64,000 nucleotides of DNA from Ferriphaselus sp. R-1 (GTDB taxonomy: Bacteria; Pseudomonadota; Gammaproteobacteria; Burkholderiales; Gallionellaceae). The position numbers were made by a program, and so were the translations under genes. The first letter of the stretch is position 1. The number at the start of each line of letters is the position of its first letter. Under the pieces are notes generated by a model. The model did no database searches. It was not told the DNA's origin and saw only the letters and a list, made by a program, of their open reading frames with translations. Location: contig NZ_JQKP01000012.1 of assembly GCF_000746095.1 (NCBI RefSeq), forward strand, positions 1 to 64,000, written 5' to 3'. Of the stretch, positions 47,559 to 56,876 are shown one piece after another.

Positions 47559-50500
47559 CGTCCCATCGCTTCCAGTGCTTTTTCCAGACGCTTCACCGAC
47601 ACGATCACCGGCGTCTTCAGTTCCTGCGCAAACAGCGAAACGCGCAACTCCTGCAACAGCCAGAAGAAATCCTCCAGCCGCGGGTCGGCCTCGCCCTGCT
47701 GGGCCGCGACACGGCGTTGCCATTGCTGCTGCAAGGGCTGCAACTGCGCCTGCTGCTGGGCATCGCGGGCGGGGTTGGCGCGCAATTTCTCCAGCCGCAC
47801 GTTGATCGCCTTGAGGTAGCGCGGCAGGTGCTGCAACCGCTCGTAAGGCGTGCGCTCGATGAAGGTCTTGCCCAGCAGGATGTCGAGCTGGGCGCGGATG
47901 TCCTGCGCCGCTTGTGCATGTGACTTGGCGGCTTGCAGCGCTTTCTGGGCCTGGGCGTGCTCGGTCATCACTGCCGCCGCCAGCCGCACGATTTCCTGCG
48001 CCACCAGCGAGATGCGGCCCTTGGCATCCTTGGCGCGGGCAGCGAAGGTCTTTTCGCTCATCGGCCAGGGCTCCATCAAACAGCAGCGCTCGAAAGTCAC
48101 GGCGAGGATTTGCCGCAGCAGATCCTGCTGGCTACCGAAAGGCATGAACTGCATCGCCAGTGCCTGCAAGCCCGGCAAGCTCTTTTCCAGGAATTTCACC
48201 TGCTCCTTCAACGCCAGCATGAACAGCCGCGACATGCCCTTGCGATGCATGGTCTGCGCCTCCTCGCGCGTATCGCAGGTGCGCAACGTCACCGCATCGC
48301 CCTCGTCGTGCAGAGCGTTGAACACGGTAAGCGTCTGACCGGCACGGCTGATCTGGGTGGTGTCGGTGAAGTCGCCGAAGTCCCAGATGGTGTGGCGAGT
48401 GGCTGCGCCCCTCTCCCCCTGCCCCTCTCCCGCCTGCGGGAGAGGGGAGTTAACTGCGGCGCCCCGCCCACCCGGCTCCCCTCTCCCCCCGGGAGAGGGG
48501 CTGGGGGTGAGGGCACCCTTAGGTGCCAGCTCCCCGCGCAACTGCACAAAGTTGCGCGACATGCCGAGTTGTCGGCCGTGCTCGTCCACCACACGGAAAT
48601 TCATCGCCAGATGCGGCGGGAGTTGTTCCAGCCGGAAAGCGTCCAGCGGTGCGGTTAGCTGTTTCTGTTCACGGATGTAGCGTGCCAGCGCTTGCAGCAG
48701 CGGGGTGTCGGAAGGTGGCACGGCGGCGCAGAATCCGGCAGCGAATTCCGGCACCGGCACCAGATGGCGACGCAGTTTCTGCGGCAGGGTTTTGAGCAAC
48801 TGCGTCACCTTGTCGGCCAGCAAGCCGGGCGCCAACCATTCGCAGCGCGCCGCCGACACCTGGTTGATGAGCGCCAGCGGCACCGCCAGCGTCACGCCGT
48901 CGTCCTTGTCGCCGGGGGCGAAATGGTAGCCGAGGGCATAGCTCACGCCGTTCATCACCAGTTGCGGCGGGAATTGCTCGGTGGTGATGCCGGCCGCCTC
49001 GTGGCGCATCAGGTCGTCTTTTTTGAGGTGCAGCAACTTGGGCTCGGCGCGCTCGGCCTCCTTGCGCCAATGCTCGAAAGCCGCGCCGTTGTGGATGCCC
49101 GCCGGGATGCGCGCGTCGTAAAAGGCGAAGATCAGCTCGTCGTCCACCAGCACGTCCGGACGGCGCGCCTTGTGTTCCAGCGCCTCGATGTCGCGGATCA
49201 GCTTCTGGTTGTGGGCAAAGAACGGCGCGCGGGTCTCGAACTCGCCCTGCACCAGCGCCTGGCGGATGAACACCTCGCGCGATTCCTCCGGCGCCATCGG
49301 CCCGTAATGCACCCGCTTCTTGGGGTTGATGACCAGCCCGAACAGCGTGCTGCGCTCCCAGGCCGCCACTTGCGCGGCCTTCTTTTCCCAGTGCGGATCG
49401 AAGTAATGGCGCTTGATCAGGTGAGCGCCGACTTCCTCCAACCACTGCGGCTCGATGCGGGCGTTGCAGCGGGCGTAGAGCTTGTGCGTCTCCACCAGCT
49501 CGGCCGCCATCACCCACTTCGCGCCCTTCTTGGCCAGCACCGAATTGGGCGCGACGAAGAACTTGATGCCGCGCGCGCCCTGGTAATCCATGCCGTCCAC
49601 CGTCTTCATGCCGATGTTGCCGAGCAAGCCGGTGAGCAGCGCCTTATGGATTTGCTCGTAGCTGCCGGGCTGCTCGTTCGGGCGCATGCCCATTTCCATC
49701 GCCTGCGCGTGCAACTGCTGGTGCAGATCGTGCCATTCGCGCAGCCGCAACGGCGACAGGAACAGCTCGCGGCACTGGTCGGCCAGTTGGCGCTTGGATT
49801 TCTTGTGCTGCACCGCCTGCTGGAACCAGGCCCAGATCTTGAGGTAGGCGAGAAAATCGGAACGCTCGTCGTTGAAGCGCTGATGCGCCGCGTCCGCCGC
49901 CTCGCGCCGTTCCTGTGGCCGGTCGCGCGGGTCTTGCAGTGACAGCGCGCTCGCAATGATCAGAATCTCGGTCAGACAGTGGTATTGCCGCCCCGCCAGC
50001 AACAGCCGCGCCACCTTGGGGTCGAGCGGCAATTTGGCCAGCTCGCGGCCAAGCGAAGTAAGAACGCGAGTTCCCTCACCCCCTCTCCCGGCAGGAGAGG
50101 GGAGTAAGCTCCCTCCCCCCTCGGGGGAGGGTTGGGGTGAGGGAACTCTCTCGGAAAATGCCCCCAACTCAGTCAGCAACTGATAGCCGTCGGCGATGGA
50201 GCGCGAGCCTGGCGGCTCGATAAAGGGGAATTCCGTCACGTCGCCAAGATTCAGCGATGCCATGCGCAGAATGACGGTCGCCAGCGACACGCGGAATATC
50301 TCGGCATCGGTGAACTCGGGGCGCTCGGCAAAGTCGGCCTCGTCGTAGAGCCGCACACACACGCCGCTCATCACCCGGCCGCAACGCCCGGCGCGCTGAT
50401 TGGCCGCCGCGCGCGACACCTTTTCGATGTGCAACTGCTCCACCTTCTGGCGCAGGCTGTAGCGATTCACCCGCGCCAGCCCGGAATCGATCACGTAGCC

Positions 50501-51481
50501 GATGTTGGGCACGGTCAGCGAAGTCTCAGCCACATTGGTCGCCAGCACCACCCGACGCTGGTTGGTGGGCTTGAACACCCGATCCTGCTCGGCCGCGGAC
50601 AGGCGCGAGAACAGCGGCAGAATTTCCACATGCTTGGGATGATGCTTGCGCAGCGCCTCGGCGGTTTCGCGTATCTCGCGCTCACCGGGCAGGAACACCA
50701 GCAAGTCCCCTCTCAGGCCCCCGATGGATAACTCATCGAGTGTCCTGCACACCGCCTGCGGCACATCTTCCGGCTCGCCTTCGGCAGTGTCCTGCAAGGG
50801 GCGGTAACGGATCTCGACGGGATAGCTGCGTCCCGAAACTTGCAGCACCGGGGCACCACGCCCCTCCCCCCCAGCCCCTCCCCCGCTTGCGGGGGAGGGG
50901 AGTGCAAAATGCCTAGAGAAGCGCTCCGCATCCAGCGTGGCCGAGGTGATGATGAGCTTGAGGTCGGGGCGCTTGGGCAGCAAACGCTTGAGGTAGCCCA
51001 GCAGGAAGTCGATGTTGAGCGAGCGTTCGTGCGCCTCGTCGAGGATGATGGTGTCGTACTGGCGCAGTTGCGGGTCGCTGTGGATTTCGGCCAGCAGGAT
51101 ACCGTCGGTCATCAGCTTGACGCAGGTGTCGGGCGAGACCTTGTCGTTGAAGCGCACCTTGTAGCCGACTGCGCCGCCGAGTTCGCATTTCAGTTCGTGG
51201 GCGATGCGGTTGGCCACGGTGCGGGCCGCCACCCGGCGCGGCTGGGTATGGGCGATGACACCCAGCACGCCGCGCCCGAGGTCGAGACAAATCTTGGGCA
51301 GCTGGGTGGTCTTGCCCGATCCGGTCTCACCGCAGACGATCACCACTTGATTCTCGGCGATAGCATGCGCCAACTCTTCGCGGCGCGCCACCACCGGCAA
51401 CTCAGCCGGATACTCGATAGGCAGAAGTTGGGCGCGACGCGCCTGGCGTTTCTCGGCCTGAGCGGAAAGCCGGTTGCTCAT
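47555..51481 (-). CDS. hrpA: ATP-dependent RNA helicase HrpA
   Basis: HrpA is a DEAH-box helicase linked to mRNA processing and rescue of collided ribosomes. The 1308-residue protein has Walker A GETGSGKTTQLPK (about residue 50), DEAHERSLNIDFLLGYL, SATLDAERFSRHF, the motif VI region QRAGRCGRVMSG. The helicase-associated and long C-terminal DUF3418 regions follow. Three segments are foreign to the family: SPASGGGAGGEG near 200, PSPQPSPEGGG..LPSPAGRGGEG near 455, and PSPSPGGRGEPGG..PLPQAGEGQGERG near 1005. Each is encoded by palindromic repeats that keep the frame. The start ATG lies 7 nt after the prlC stop. Confidence 0.94.
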   Translation of the reverse strand: MSNRLSAQAEKRQARRAQLLPIEYPAELPVVARREELAHAIAENQVVIVCGETGSGKTTQLPKICLDLGRGVLGVIAHTQPRRVAARTVANRIAHELKCELGGAVGYKVRFNDKVSPDTCVKLMTDGILLAEIHSDPQLRQYDTIILDEAHERSLNIDFLLGYLKRLLPKRPDLKLIITSATLDAERFSRHFALPSPASGGGAGGEGRGAPVLQVSGRSYPVEIRYRPLQDTAEGEPEDVPQAVCRTLDELSIGGLRGDLLVFLPGEREIRETAEALRKHHPKHVEILPLFSRLSAAEQDRVFKPTNQRRVVLATNVAETSLTVPNIGYVIDSGLARVNRYSLRQKVEQLHIEKVSRAAANQRAGRCGRVMSGVCVRLYDEADFAERPEFTDAEIFRVSLATVILRMASLNLGDVTEFPFIEPPGSRSIADGYQLLTELGAFSERVPSPQPSPEGGGSLLPSPAGRGGEGTRVLTSLGRELAKLPLDPKVARLLLAGRQYHCLTEILIIASALSLQDPRDRPQERREAADAAHQRFNDERSDFLAYLKIWAWFQQAVQHKKSKRQLADQCRELFLSPLRLREWHDLHQQLHAQAMEMGMRPNEQPGSYEQIHKALLTGLLGNIGMKTVDGMDYQGARGIKFFVAPNSVLAKKGAKWVMAAELVETHKLYARCNARIEPQWLEEVGAHLIKRHYFDPHWEKKAAQVAAWERSTLFGLVINPKKRVHYGPMAPEESREVFIRQALVQGEFETRAPFFAHNQKLIRDIEALEHKARRPDVLVDDELIFAFYDARIPAGIHNGAAFEHWRKEAERAEPKLLHLKKDDLMRHEAAGITTEQFPPQLVMNGVSYALGYHFAPGDKDDGVTLAVPLALINQVSAARCEWLAPGLLADKVTQLLKTLPQKLRRHLVPVPEFAAGFCAAVPPSDTPLLQALARYIREQKQLTAPLDAFRLEQLPPHLAMNFRVVDEHGRQLGMSRNFVQLRGELAPKGALTPSPSPGGRGEPGGRGAAVNSPLPQAGEGQGERGAATRHTIWDFGDFTDTTQISRAGQTLTVFNALHDEGDAVTLRTCDTREEAQTMHRKGMSRLFMLALKEQVKFLEKSLPGLQALAMQFMPFGSQQDLLRQILAVTFERCCLMEPWPMSEKTFAARAKDAKGRISLVAQEIVRLAAAVMTEHAQAQKALQAAKSHAQAAQDIRAQLDILLGKTFIERTPYERLQHLPRYLKAINVRLEKLRANPARDAQQQAQLQPLQQQWQRRVAAQQGEADPRLEDFFWLLQELRVSLFAQELKTPVIVSVKRLEKALEAMGR
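48408..48513. repeat. Paired palindromic repeats (REPIN-like) in frame in hrpA, C-terminal part
   Basis: A perfect inverted repeat with arms CCCCTCTCCCGC / GCGGGAGAGGGG (48422-48447) faces a second copy (CCCCTCTCCC / GGGAGAGGGG, 48478-48500). Flanks CTCCCCCTG and CTGGGGGTGAGGG run in opposite orientation. The unit encodes about 35 Pro/Gly/Arg-rich residues in hrpA. Confidence 0.85.
50071..50145. repeat. 75-bp REPIN-like element in frame in hrpA, middle part
   Basis: The element begins TTCCCTCACCCC (50071-50082) and ends with the exact inverse GGGGTGAGGGAA (50134-50145). It encloses two hairpins, CCCTCTCC / GGAGAGGG and CCCTCCCCC / GGGGGAGGG. Its length is exactly 25 codons, so the reading frame is preserved. 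Confidence 0.88.
50861..50901. repeat. Palindromic repeat in frame in hrpA, N-terminal part
   Basis: Arms CCCCTCCCCCGC (50875-50886) and GCGGGGGAGGGG (50889-50900) with a TT loop follow CCCCTCCCCCCCAG. It is a single unit of the same family as the rlmI copy and encodes the SPASGGGAGGEG segment. Confidence 0.85.
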
Positions 51482-51488
51482 GCGACGA

Positions 51489-53534
51489 TCAGAGCGCTTC
51501 CAGCGCTTCGTCCACCAAACCGTTGTGGCGCAGCAGCGCGTCCAGATTCGGCTCGCGGCCACGGAAGGCGACGAAGGACTGCATCGCTGGGCGATGGCCG
51601 CCCGCTGCCAGCACTTCTCGACGGAAGCGCGCGCCCGCCTCGGGATTGAGCACGCCCATCTCCTCGAACAGGCTGTAAGCATCGGCGGACAGCACTTCGG
51701 CCCACTTGTAGCTGTAATAGCCCGCCGAGTAGCCGCCCGCAAAGATGTGCGAGAAGCTGTTGGGGAAGCGGTTGAAGGCGGGCGGAATCAGCAGCGCCAC
51801 TTCCCGGCGCACCTCGGCCAGCAGTTCGAGCACCGTCTTGCCCGAGTTCGGGTCGAAGTCGCTGTGCAACCGCATGTCGAACAAGGAAAACTCGATCTGA
51901 CGCAAGGTCGCCAGACCGCTCTGGAAGTTCTTCGCCGCCAGCATCTTGTCGTACAGCGCACGCGGCAGCGTCTCTCCGCTATCTACGTGACGACTCATGC
52001 CTTGCAGCACCGACCACTCCCAGCAGAAATTCTCCATGAACTGGCTGGGCAGCTCGACCGCATCCCACTCCACGCCATTGATGCCGGACACAGCGAGGTC
52101 TTCGATCTCGGTCAGCAGATGATGCAAGCCGTGGCCGAACTCGTGGAACAGGGTGATGACCTCGTCGTGGGTGAAGGTGGCGGGCTTGCCACCCACGGGC
52201 GCGGAGAAATTGCAGTTCAGGTAGGCCACCGGAGTCTGGATGTCGCCCGCCTTTCGGCGACGGGTGATAGCATCGTCCATCCACGCGCCGCCGCGCTTGC
52301 TGGCGCGCGCGTACAGGTCGAGATAGAACTGACCGACCCGCTGACCTTCGGCATCGAGAATATCGAAGAAGCGCACATCAGCGTGCCACACCGGCGCAGT
52401 CGCGGGGCGCAGGGTAACGCCGAACAGCGTCTCGGTGACGCGGAACATGCCCGCCAGCACCGCATCTTCAGGGAAGTACTGCTTCACTTCCTGCTCCGAG
52501 AAGGCGTAGCGGCGCTCGCGCAGTTTTTCGCTGGCGTAAGCCACGTCCCAGGAGTTGAGTTCGGCCAGCCCCAGTTCAGCGCGGGCGAATTCGCGCAACT
52601 CGGCCAGATCCTTTTCGGCAAAAGGCCGGGCGCGGCGCGCCAGTTCGCGCAGGAATTCCAGCACCTGCTGCGGTGACTCGGCCATCTTGGTGGCCAGTGA
52701 CAGCTCGGCAGCGTTGTTGAATCCCAGCAAACCGGCTTCTTCGGCGCGCAGTTTGAGTAGCTCCGCCATCAGGGGAGTGTTGTCCCAGTCTGACTTGCCG
52801 AACTCGGCAGCGCGGGTGCTGTAGGCGCGGTACAGTTCCTCGCGCAGGGCGCGGTTGTCGGCGTACTGCATCAGCGGCAGGTAGGACGGCGCTTTCAGGG
52901 TGAACAGCCAGCCGGGCTTGCCAGCCGCCTCAGCCGCTTCGCGTGCGGCCAGCTTCACATCGTCCGGCAGACCGGCCAGTTCGGCCTCGTCTTCGATCAC
53001 TTTCTCGAAGGCATTGGTGGCATCCAGCAGATTGTCCGAAAAGCGTGCACTCAGGCTGGAATGCTGCTCCTGGATGGCCAGAAAGCGCGCTTTCTGCTCT
53101 TCCGGCAACTCGGCCCCGCCCAGGCGGAAATCGCGCAGGTCGTTCTCGACGATCTTCTTGCGGGCATCGGACAGCGTGGCGAACTCGGCGCTGGCGTGCA
53201 GTGCGCGCACCTTGTTGAACAGGTCCAGGTTTTGCCCCAGCTCGGCGAAATACTGGGTGACCGTGGGCAGGTTGGCGTTATACACCTCGCGCAGTTCGGG
53301 CGAATTCATCACCGCGTTGAGGTGACCGACCGGCCCCCAGCAGCGAGACAATCGCTCATTCGCATCCTCCAGCGGCAGCATGAAGCTGTCCCAGGTGGGC
53401 GCTGCCTCGTCCGCCAACAGGCGGGCGATCAGCGCACGGTTGTCAGCCAGCACCTGCTCCACGGCAGGTGTGACGTGTTCGGGTTGGATCTCCGCAAAGC
53501 GCGGCAGACCGGAAGTGTCGAGTAATGGGTTCAT
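51489..53534 (-). CDS. prlC: Oligopeptidase A
   Basis: PrlC is a cytoplasmic zinc metallopeptidase of family M3 that degrades signal peptides and other oligopeptides. The 681-residue protein has the zinc motif [16 protein letters not shown] (about residue 465), the downstream Glu ligand region [20 protein letters not shown], and [27 protein letters not shown] near the end. Length and termini are normal. hrpA follows on the same strand. A terminator separates it from pyrX upstream. Confidence 0.95.
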   Translation of the reverse strand: MNPLLDTSGLPRFAEIQPEHVTPAVEQVLADNRALIARLLADEAAPTWDSFMLPLEDANERLSRCWGPVGHLNAVMNSPELREVYNANLPTVTQYFAELGQNLDLFNKVRALHASAEFATLSDARKKIVENDLRDFRLGGAELPEEQKARFLAIQEQHSSLSARFSDNLLDATNAFEKVIEDEAELAGLPDDVKLAAREAAEAAGKPGWLFTLKAPSYLPLMQYADNRALREELYRAYSTRAAEFGKSDWDNTPLMAELLKLRAEEAGLLGFNNAAELSLATKMAESPQQVLEFLRELARRARPFAEKDLAELREFARAELGLAELNSWDVAYASEKLRERRYAFSEQEVKQYFPEDAVLAGMFRVTETLFGVTLRPATAPVWHADVRFFDILDAEGQRVGQFYLDLYARASKRGGAWMDDAITRRRKAGDIQTPVAYLNCNFSAPVGGKPATFTHDEVITLFHEFGHGLHHLLTEIEDLAVSGINGVEWDAVELPSQFMENFCWEWSVLQGMSRHVDSGETLPRALYDKMLAAKNFQSGLATLRQIEFSLFDMRLHSDFDPNSGKTVLELLAEVRREVALLIPPAFNRFPNSFSHIFAGGYSAGYYSYKWAEVLSADAYSLFEEMGVLNPEAGARFRREVLAAGGHRPAMQSFVAFRGREPNLDALLRHNGLVDEALEAL

Positions 53535-53550
53535 GTCGTCATACGTCTTT

Positions 53551-53578
53551 CAAAATCAGAAACCCGCCGCAGCGGGTT
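53551..53578 (-). terminator. Terminator after pyrX
   Basis: On the minus strand the stem AACCCGC / GCGGGTT (53561-53578, loop TGCG) is followed by TCTGATTTTG, a moderate T tract. It should end the algH-ruvX-pyrB-pyrX transcript before prlC. Confidence 0.6.
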
Positions 53579-53598
53579 CCAAGGGATTAACCAGAATC

Positions 53599-54873
53599 TT
53601 ACTGCTGGAACACGACCTGGCCATCGAGCACGGTGTAGCGCACGCGACCGCGCATCTCGTAGCCGGTAAACGGGGTGTTCTTGCCCTGGCTACGCAGGGT
53701 GGCGGCTTCCACCTTCCATTCGGCGGCGGGGTCGAACAGGCACAGGTCGGCGTGGGCACCGACCGACAGGTGGCCCATCTTCACGCCCAGCACCTGAGCC
53801 GGATTCAGCGTGATGTGCGCCAGCGCATCCACCAGCGGCACGCCTTCCTGTTCCGCCCATTTCAGCACCAGCGGCAGCAACAGTTCCACGCCGGTCGCCC
53901 CGGCTTCCGCGTCGGCAAAGGGTTGCAGCTTGGCATCGTCATCCACCGGCGAGTGGTTGGAGCAAACGGCATCGATCGTGCCGTCGGCCAGACCGGCGCG
54001 CAGGGCGGCGCGGTCACGCTGGCTGCGCAACGGGGGCGCCAGATGGCAGTTGGCATCGAAGAAGCCGATGTCCATGTCGGTCAGATGGACGTGGTTCATC
54101 GACACGTCGCAGGTCAGCTTCAGACCCTCGCGCTTGGCGGCGCGCACCATCTCGACCCCGGCGGCGCTGGAAATGCGGCAGATGTGTAGCGACACGCCGG
54201 TCTCGCGCGCCAGTTGCAGCATGGTGGCGAGCGCAATGGTCTCGGCCACCACCGGGATGGCGGGCAGACCGAGCCGGGTCGCCACCACGCCGTCGTGCGC
54301 CACGCCATTCTTGGCCAGGAAGCTGTCCTGCGGACGCAGCCAGACGCGGTAGCCGAAAGTGGCGGCGTACTGCATGGCGCGCATCAACACGCGGGTGTCG
54401 GTCAGCGGCGCGTCGGCCTGGCTGAAACCCATGCAGCCCGCATCGGTCAGCTCGATCATTTCGGTCAGTTCCGCGCCCTTCAGACCGTAAGTGAGCGCAC
54501 CCACGGGGAACACGCGACACTGGTTGAGCGAGCGGGCGCGCCGCTTGAGCATTTCGACCAGACCCGGCTCGTCCAGCGGCGGATCGGTGTCGGGCGGGCA
54601 GGACAGTGAGGTCACGCCGCCGGCGACCGCAGCCAGCATCTCCGATTCCAGCGTGGCCTTGTATTCGTAACCCGGCTCGCGCAACCGCACCGCCACGTCC
54701 ACCAGCCCCGGCATCACGATCAAGCCGTCGGCATCGATCACCTGATCGGCGACAAAACCCTCCGGCGCCTGGCCGATGGCAGCGATCTTGCGGTTGCTGA
54801 GGTACACGTCCTGCCGCGCGTCCAGCTTGTTCTTGGGGTCGATCAAGCGACCGTTCTTGATATGGATGTTCAT
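53599..54873 (-). CDS. pyrX: Noncatalytic dihydroorotase-like chain of aspartate carbamoyltransferase
   Basis: PyrX is an inactive dihydroorotase homologue that forms a dodecamer with PyrB and is needed for its assembly. The 424-residue protein has the amidohydrolase fold, but the first metal motif is [14 protein letters not shown], where active enzymes have DxHxHxRxPG. Both histidines are lost. The carbamylated-lysine region is also changed, while [10 protein letters not shown] and [10 protein letters not shown] remain. It overlaps pyrB by ATGA. The active PyrC is encoded separately at 1056-2090. Confidence 0.92.
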   Translation of the reverse strand: MNIHIKNGRLIDPKNKLDARQDVYLSNRKIAAIGQAPEGFVADQVIDADGLIVMPGLVDVAVRLREPGYEYKATLESEMLAAVAGGVTSLSCPPDTDPPLDEPGLVEMLKRRARSLNQCRVFPVGALTYGLKGAELTEMIELTDAGCMGFSQADAPLTDTRVLMRAMQYAATFGYRVWLRPQDSFLAKNGVAHDGVVATRLGLPAIPVVAETIALATMLQLARETGVSLHICRISSAAGVEMVRAAKREGLKLTCDVSMNHVHLTDMDIGFFDANCHLAPPLRSQRDRAALRAGLADGTIDAVCSNHSPVDDDAKLQPFADAEAGATGVELLLPLVLKWAEQEGVPLVDALAHITLNPAQVLGVKMGHLSVGAHADLCLFDPAAEWKVEAATLRSQGKNTPFTGYEMRGRVRYTVLDGQVVFQQ

Positions 54874-55826
54874 TGCTTGCCTCCTGCCAGCAGGCTCATC
54901 ACCGCCATGCGCACCGCGATGCCGAAGGTCACTTGCGGCAGGATGACGGACTGCGCGCCGTCGGCCACGCTGGAGTCGATCTCCACGCCACGGTTCATCG
55001 GACCGGGGTGCATCACGATGGCATCCGGTTTTGCCAATGCCAACCGCTCCTGCGTCAGGCCGTAGTATTTGAAATATTCCTGTGCCGAGGGCAGCAGCGC
55101 ACCTTGCATGCGCTCGTTCTGCAGGCGCAGCATCATCACCACGTCCACGTCGCGCAGACCGGCTTCCATGTCGTGATAGACCTGCACTCCGAGGTTCTCC
55201 ACCGCCGTCGGCAGCAGGGTCTTGGGTGCGATCACCCGCACTTCCGGCACGCCCAAGGTGGTCAGCGCGTGTATCTCGGAGCGGGCCACGCGCGAGTGCA
55301 GGATGTCGCCGACGATGGCGACGCGCAGGTTGTGGAATTCTTTCTTGTAGTGGCGGATGGTGTACATGTCCAGCAACCCCTGCGTGGGGTGGGCATGGCG
55401 ACCGTCGCCCGCATTGATGACGTGGATGCTGGGCGCAACGTGCTTGGCGATGAGGTGGGCCGCGCCGCTGGAGGAGTGGCGCACCACGAACATGTCGGCA
55501 TGCATGGCGCAGAGGTTGTCCACCGTATCCAGCAGAGTCTCGCCCTTGCTGGTGGAGGACGAGCCGATATTGAGGTTCACCACGTCGGCGGACAGGCGCT
55601 TGGCCGCGATCTCGAAGGTGGTGCGGGTGCGGGTGCTGTTCTCGAAGAAAATGTTGAACACCGACTTCCCGGCGAGTTGCGGCACTTTCTTGATCTCGTT
55701 GCCTTCGGCGCTGCCGAGAAAGCCCGCTGCACGGTCAAGGATCTCGCGCAGGATGCGCGCCGGCAAGCCTTCGATGGACAGCAGGTGCTGCAGCTCGCCG
55801 TGCTTGTTGAGTTGAGGATTGTTCAC
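54870..55826 (-). CDS. pyrB: Aspartate carbamoyltransferase catalytic chain
   Basis: PyrB joins carbamoyl phosphate and aspartate, the committed pyrimidine step. The 318-residue protein has [19 protein letters not shown] for carbamoyl phosphate, [40 protein letters not shown] and [12 protein letters not shown]. The start is GTG, overlapping the ruvX stop (GTGA). No pyrI regulatory chain is present, as expected when pyrX follows. I see no leader or attenuator in front, because ruvX is immediately upstream. Confidence 0.95.
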   Translation of the reverse strand: MNNPQLNKHGELQHLLSIEGLPARILREILDRAAGFLGSAEGNEIKKVPQLAGKSVFNIFFENSTRTRTTFEIAAKRLSADVVNLNIGSSSTSKGETLLDTVDNLCAMHADMFVVRHSSSGAAHLIAKHVAPSIHVINAGDGRHAHPTQGLLDMYTIRHYKKEFHNLRVAIVGDILHSRVARSEIHALTTLGVPEVRVIAPKTLLPTAVENLGVQVYHDMEAGLRDVDVVMMLRLQNERMQGALLPSAQEYFKYYGLTQERLALAKPDAIVMHPGPMNRGVEIDSSVADGAQSVILPQVTFGIAVRMAVMSLLAGGKQ

Positions 55827-56281
55827 GCCAGTATCCCTGTTCTTGGTTCGTCAAAATAGGCTTGCAGTATCTGCTGGGCAGCCACCTGGTCCAGCAGCGG
55901 CTTTTGCTTGATGCCGCGTATACCGCGCGCGTTCAGGGCCGCGCTGGCGGCGGCGGAAGTATAGCGCTCATCCACCAGGATCACCGGCAATTTGTAGCGT
56001 CCTTTCAGTCGGTTGGCAAAGCGGCGGCACAGGGCGGTGAGTTGGTGCGGCGTACCATCCTCATGGCAGGGCAGGCCGACCACCAGCGCAGCGGGCTGCC
56101 ATTCAGCCAGCAACTTGGCGATGGCAGCAAAGCGCTCGTCGGTCTTCTCACCATGCAGGGTGGTCAAGGGTTGCGCCGCCCCCAGCAAGGTGTTGCCGGT
56201 GGCGACACCGATGCGCTTCTCGCCGAAATCGAAAGCCAACAGGAGCCCGGATGGATGCGGTGCGGACATGCCCTCAGGCAT
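55823..56281 (-). CDS. ruvX: Putative Holliday junction resolvase / pre-16S rRNA nuclease YqgF
   Basis: YqgF is an RNase H-fold nuclease that completes 16S rRNA 5' maturation. A Holliday-junction role is also proposed. The 152-residue protein has [17 protein letters not shown] (catalytic Asp), [31 protein letters not shown] and [16 protein letters not shown]. The start is either ATG 56281 (GGAGG upstream, 8-nt overlap with algH) or ATG 56269; I use the first. The algH-ruvX-pyrB order is common in proteobacteria. Confidence 0.92.
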   Translation of the reverse strand: MPEGMSAPHPSGLLLAFDFGEKRIGVATGNTLLGAAQPLTTLHGEKTDERFAAIAKLLAEWQPAALVVGLPCHEDGTPHQLTALCRRFANRLKGRYKLPVILVDERYTSAAASAALNARGIRGIKQKPLLDQVAAQQILQAYFDEPRTGILA

Positions 56282-56834
56282 GACCGGCATCCTCCGACAG
56301 GGTGGCGTAATCCACGCCCAGCTTGGCCATCGCCGCCGCATAACGCTCCTCGGCGGGCAAGTCGAACAGGATGTGCTCGTCAGCCGGCACGGTCAGCCAA
56401 GCGTTCTGCGCCAGCTCATCTTCCAGTTGACCCTGCTCCCACCCCGCGTAACCCAGGGTGATCAGCAGATTATCCGGACCGATGCCCTCGCCGACCGCCT
56501 GCAGGATGTCCTTGGATGTCGTCAGGCCGACCTTGTCGTTGATCGCCATCGTGGATTGCCAGCGCCCCTTGGGCTCGTGTAGCACAAAGCCTCGATCCGT
56601 CTGCACCGGCCCACCAAAGTGGACCAACTCGCGCCCGCGCTCCATGTCCTGCAAGGGTAGCTTGACTTGCTCGAACAACTCGCCGACCGTCAGGCTGATG
56701 GGTCGATTGACCACGATGCCCATCGCGCCCTGGTCGGAGTGTTCGCAGATGTAGGTGAGCGTCTTGGCGAAATAGGGATCCTGCATCGCCGGCATGGCGA
56801 TCAGGAAGTGGTGGCTGAGATTGAAGTTCGACAT
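56274..56834 (-). CDS. algH: YqgE/AlgH family protein
   Basis: A 186-residue cytoplasmic protein of the DUF179 family, named after an alginate regulator in Pseudomonas but of unknown biochemistry. Conserved blocks are [46 protein letters not shown] and [24 protein letters not shown]. The start MSNFNLSHH is the family start. The usual neighbours ruvX and pyrB follow. Confidence 0.93.
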   Translation of the reverse strand: MSNFNLSHHFLIAMPAMQDPYFAKTLTYICEHSDQGAMGIVVNRPISLTVGELFEQVKLPLQDMERGRELVHFGGPVQTDRGFVLHEPKGRWQSTMAINDKVGLTTSKDILQAVGEGIGPDNLLITLGYAGWEQGQLEDELAQNAWLTVPADEHILFDLPAEERYAAAMAKLGVDYATLSEDAGHA

Positions 56835-56876
56835 GGGCGCATTGTAATCGGATGCCGCGCCCGGCACAATTTCCGG

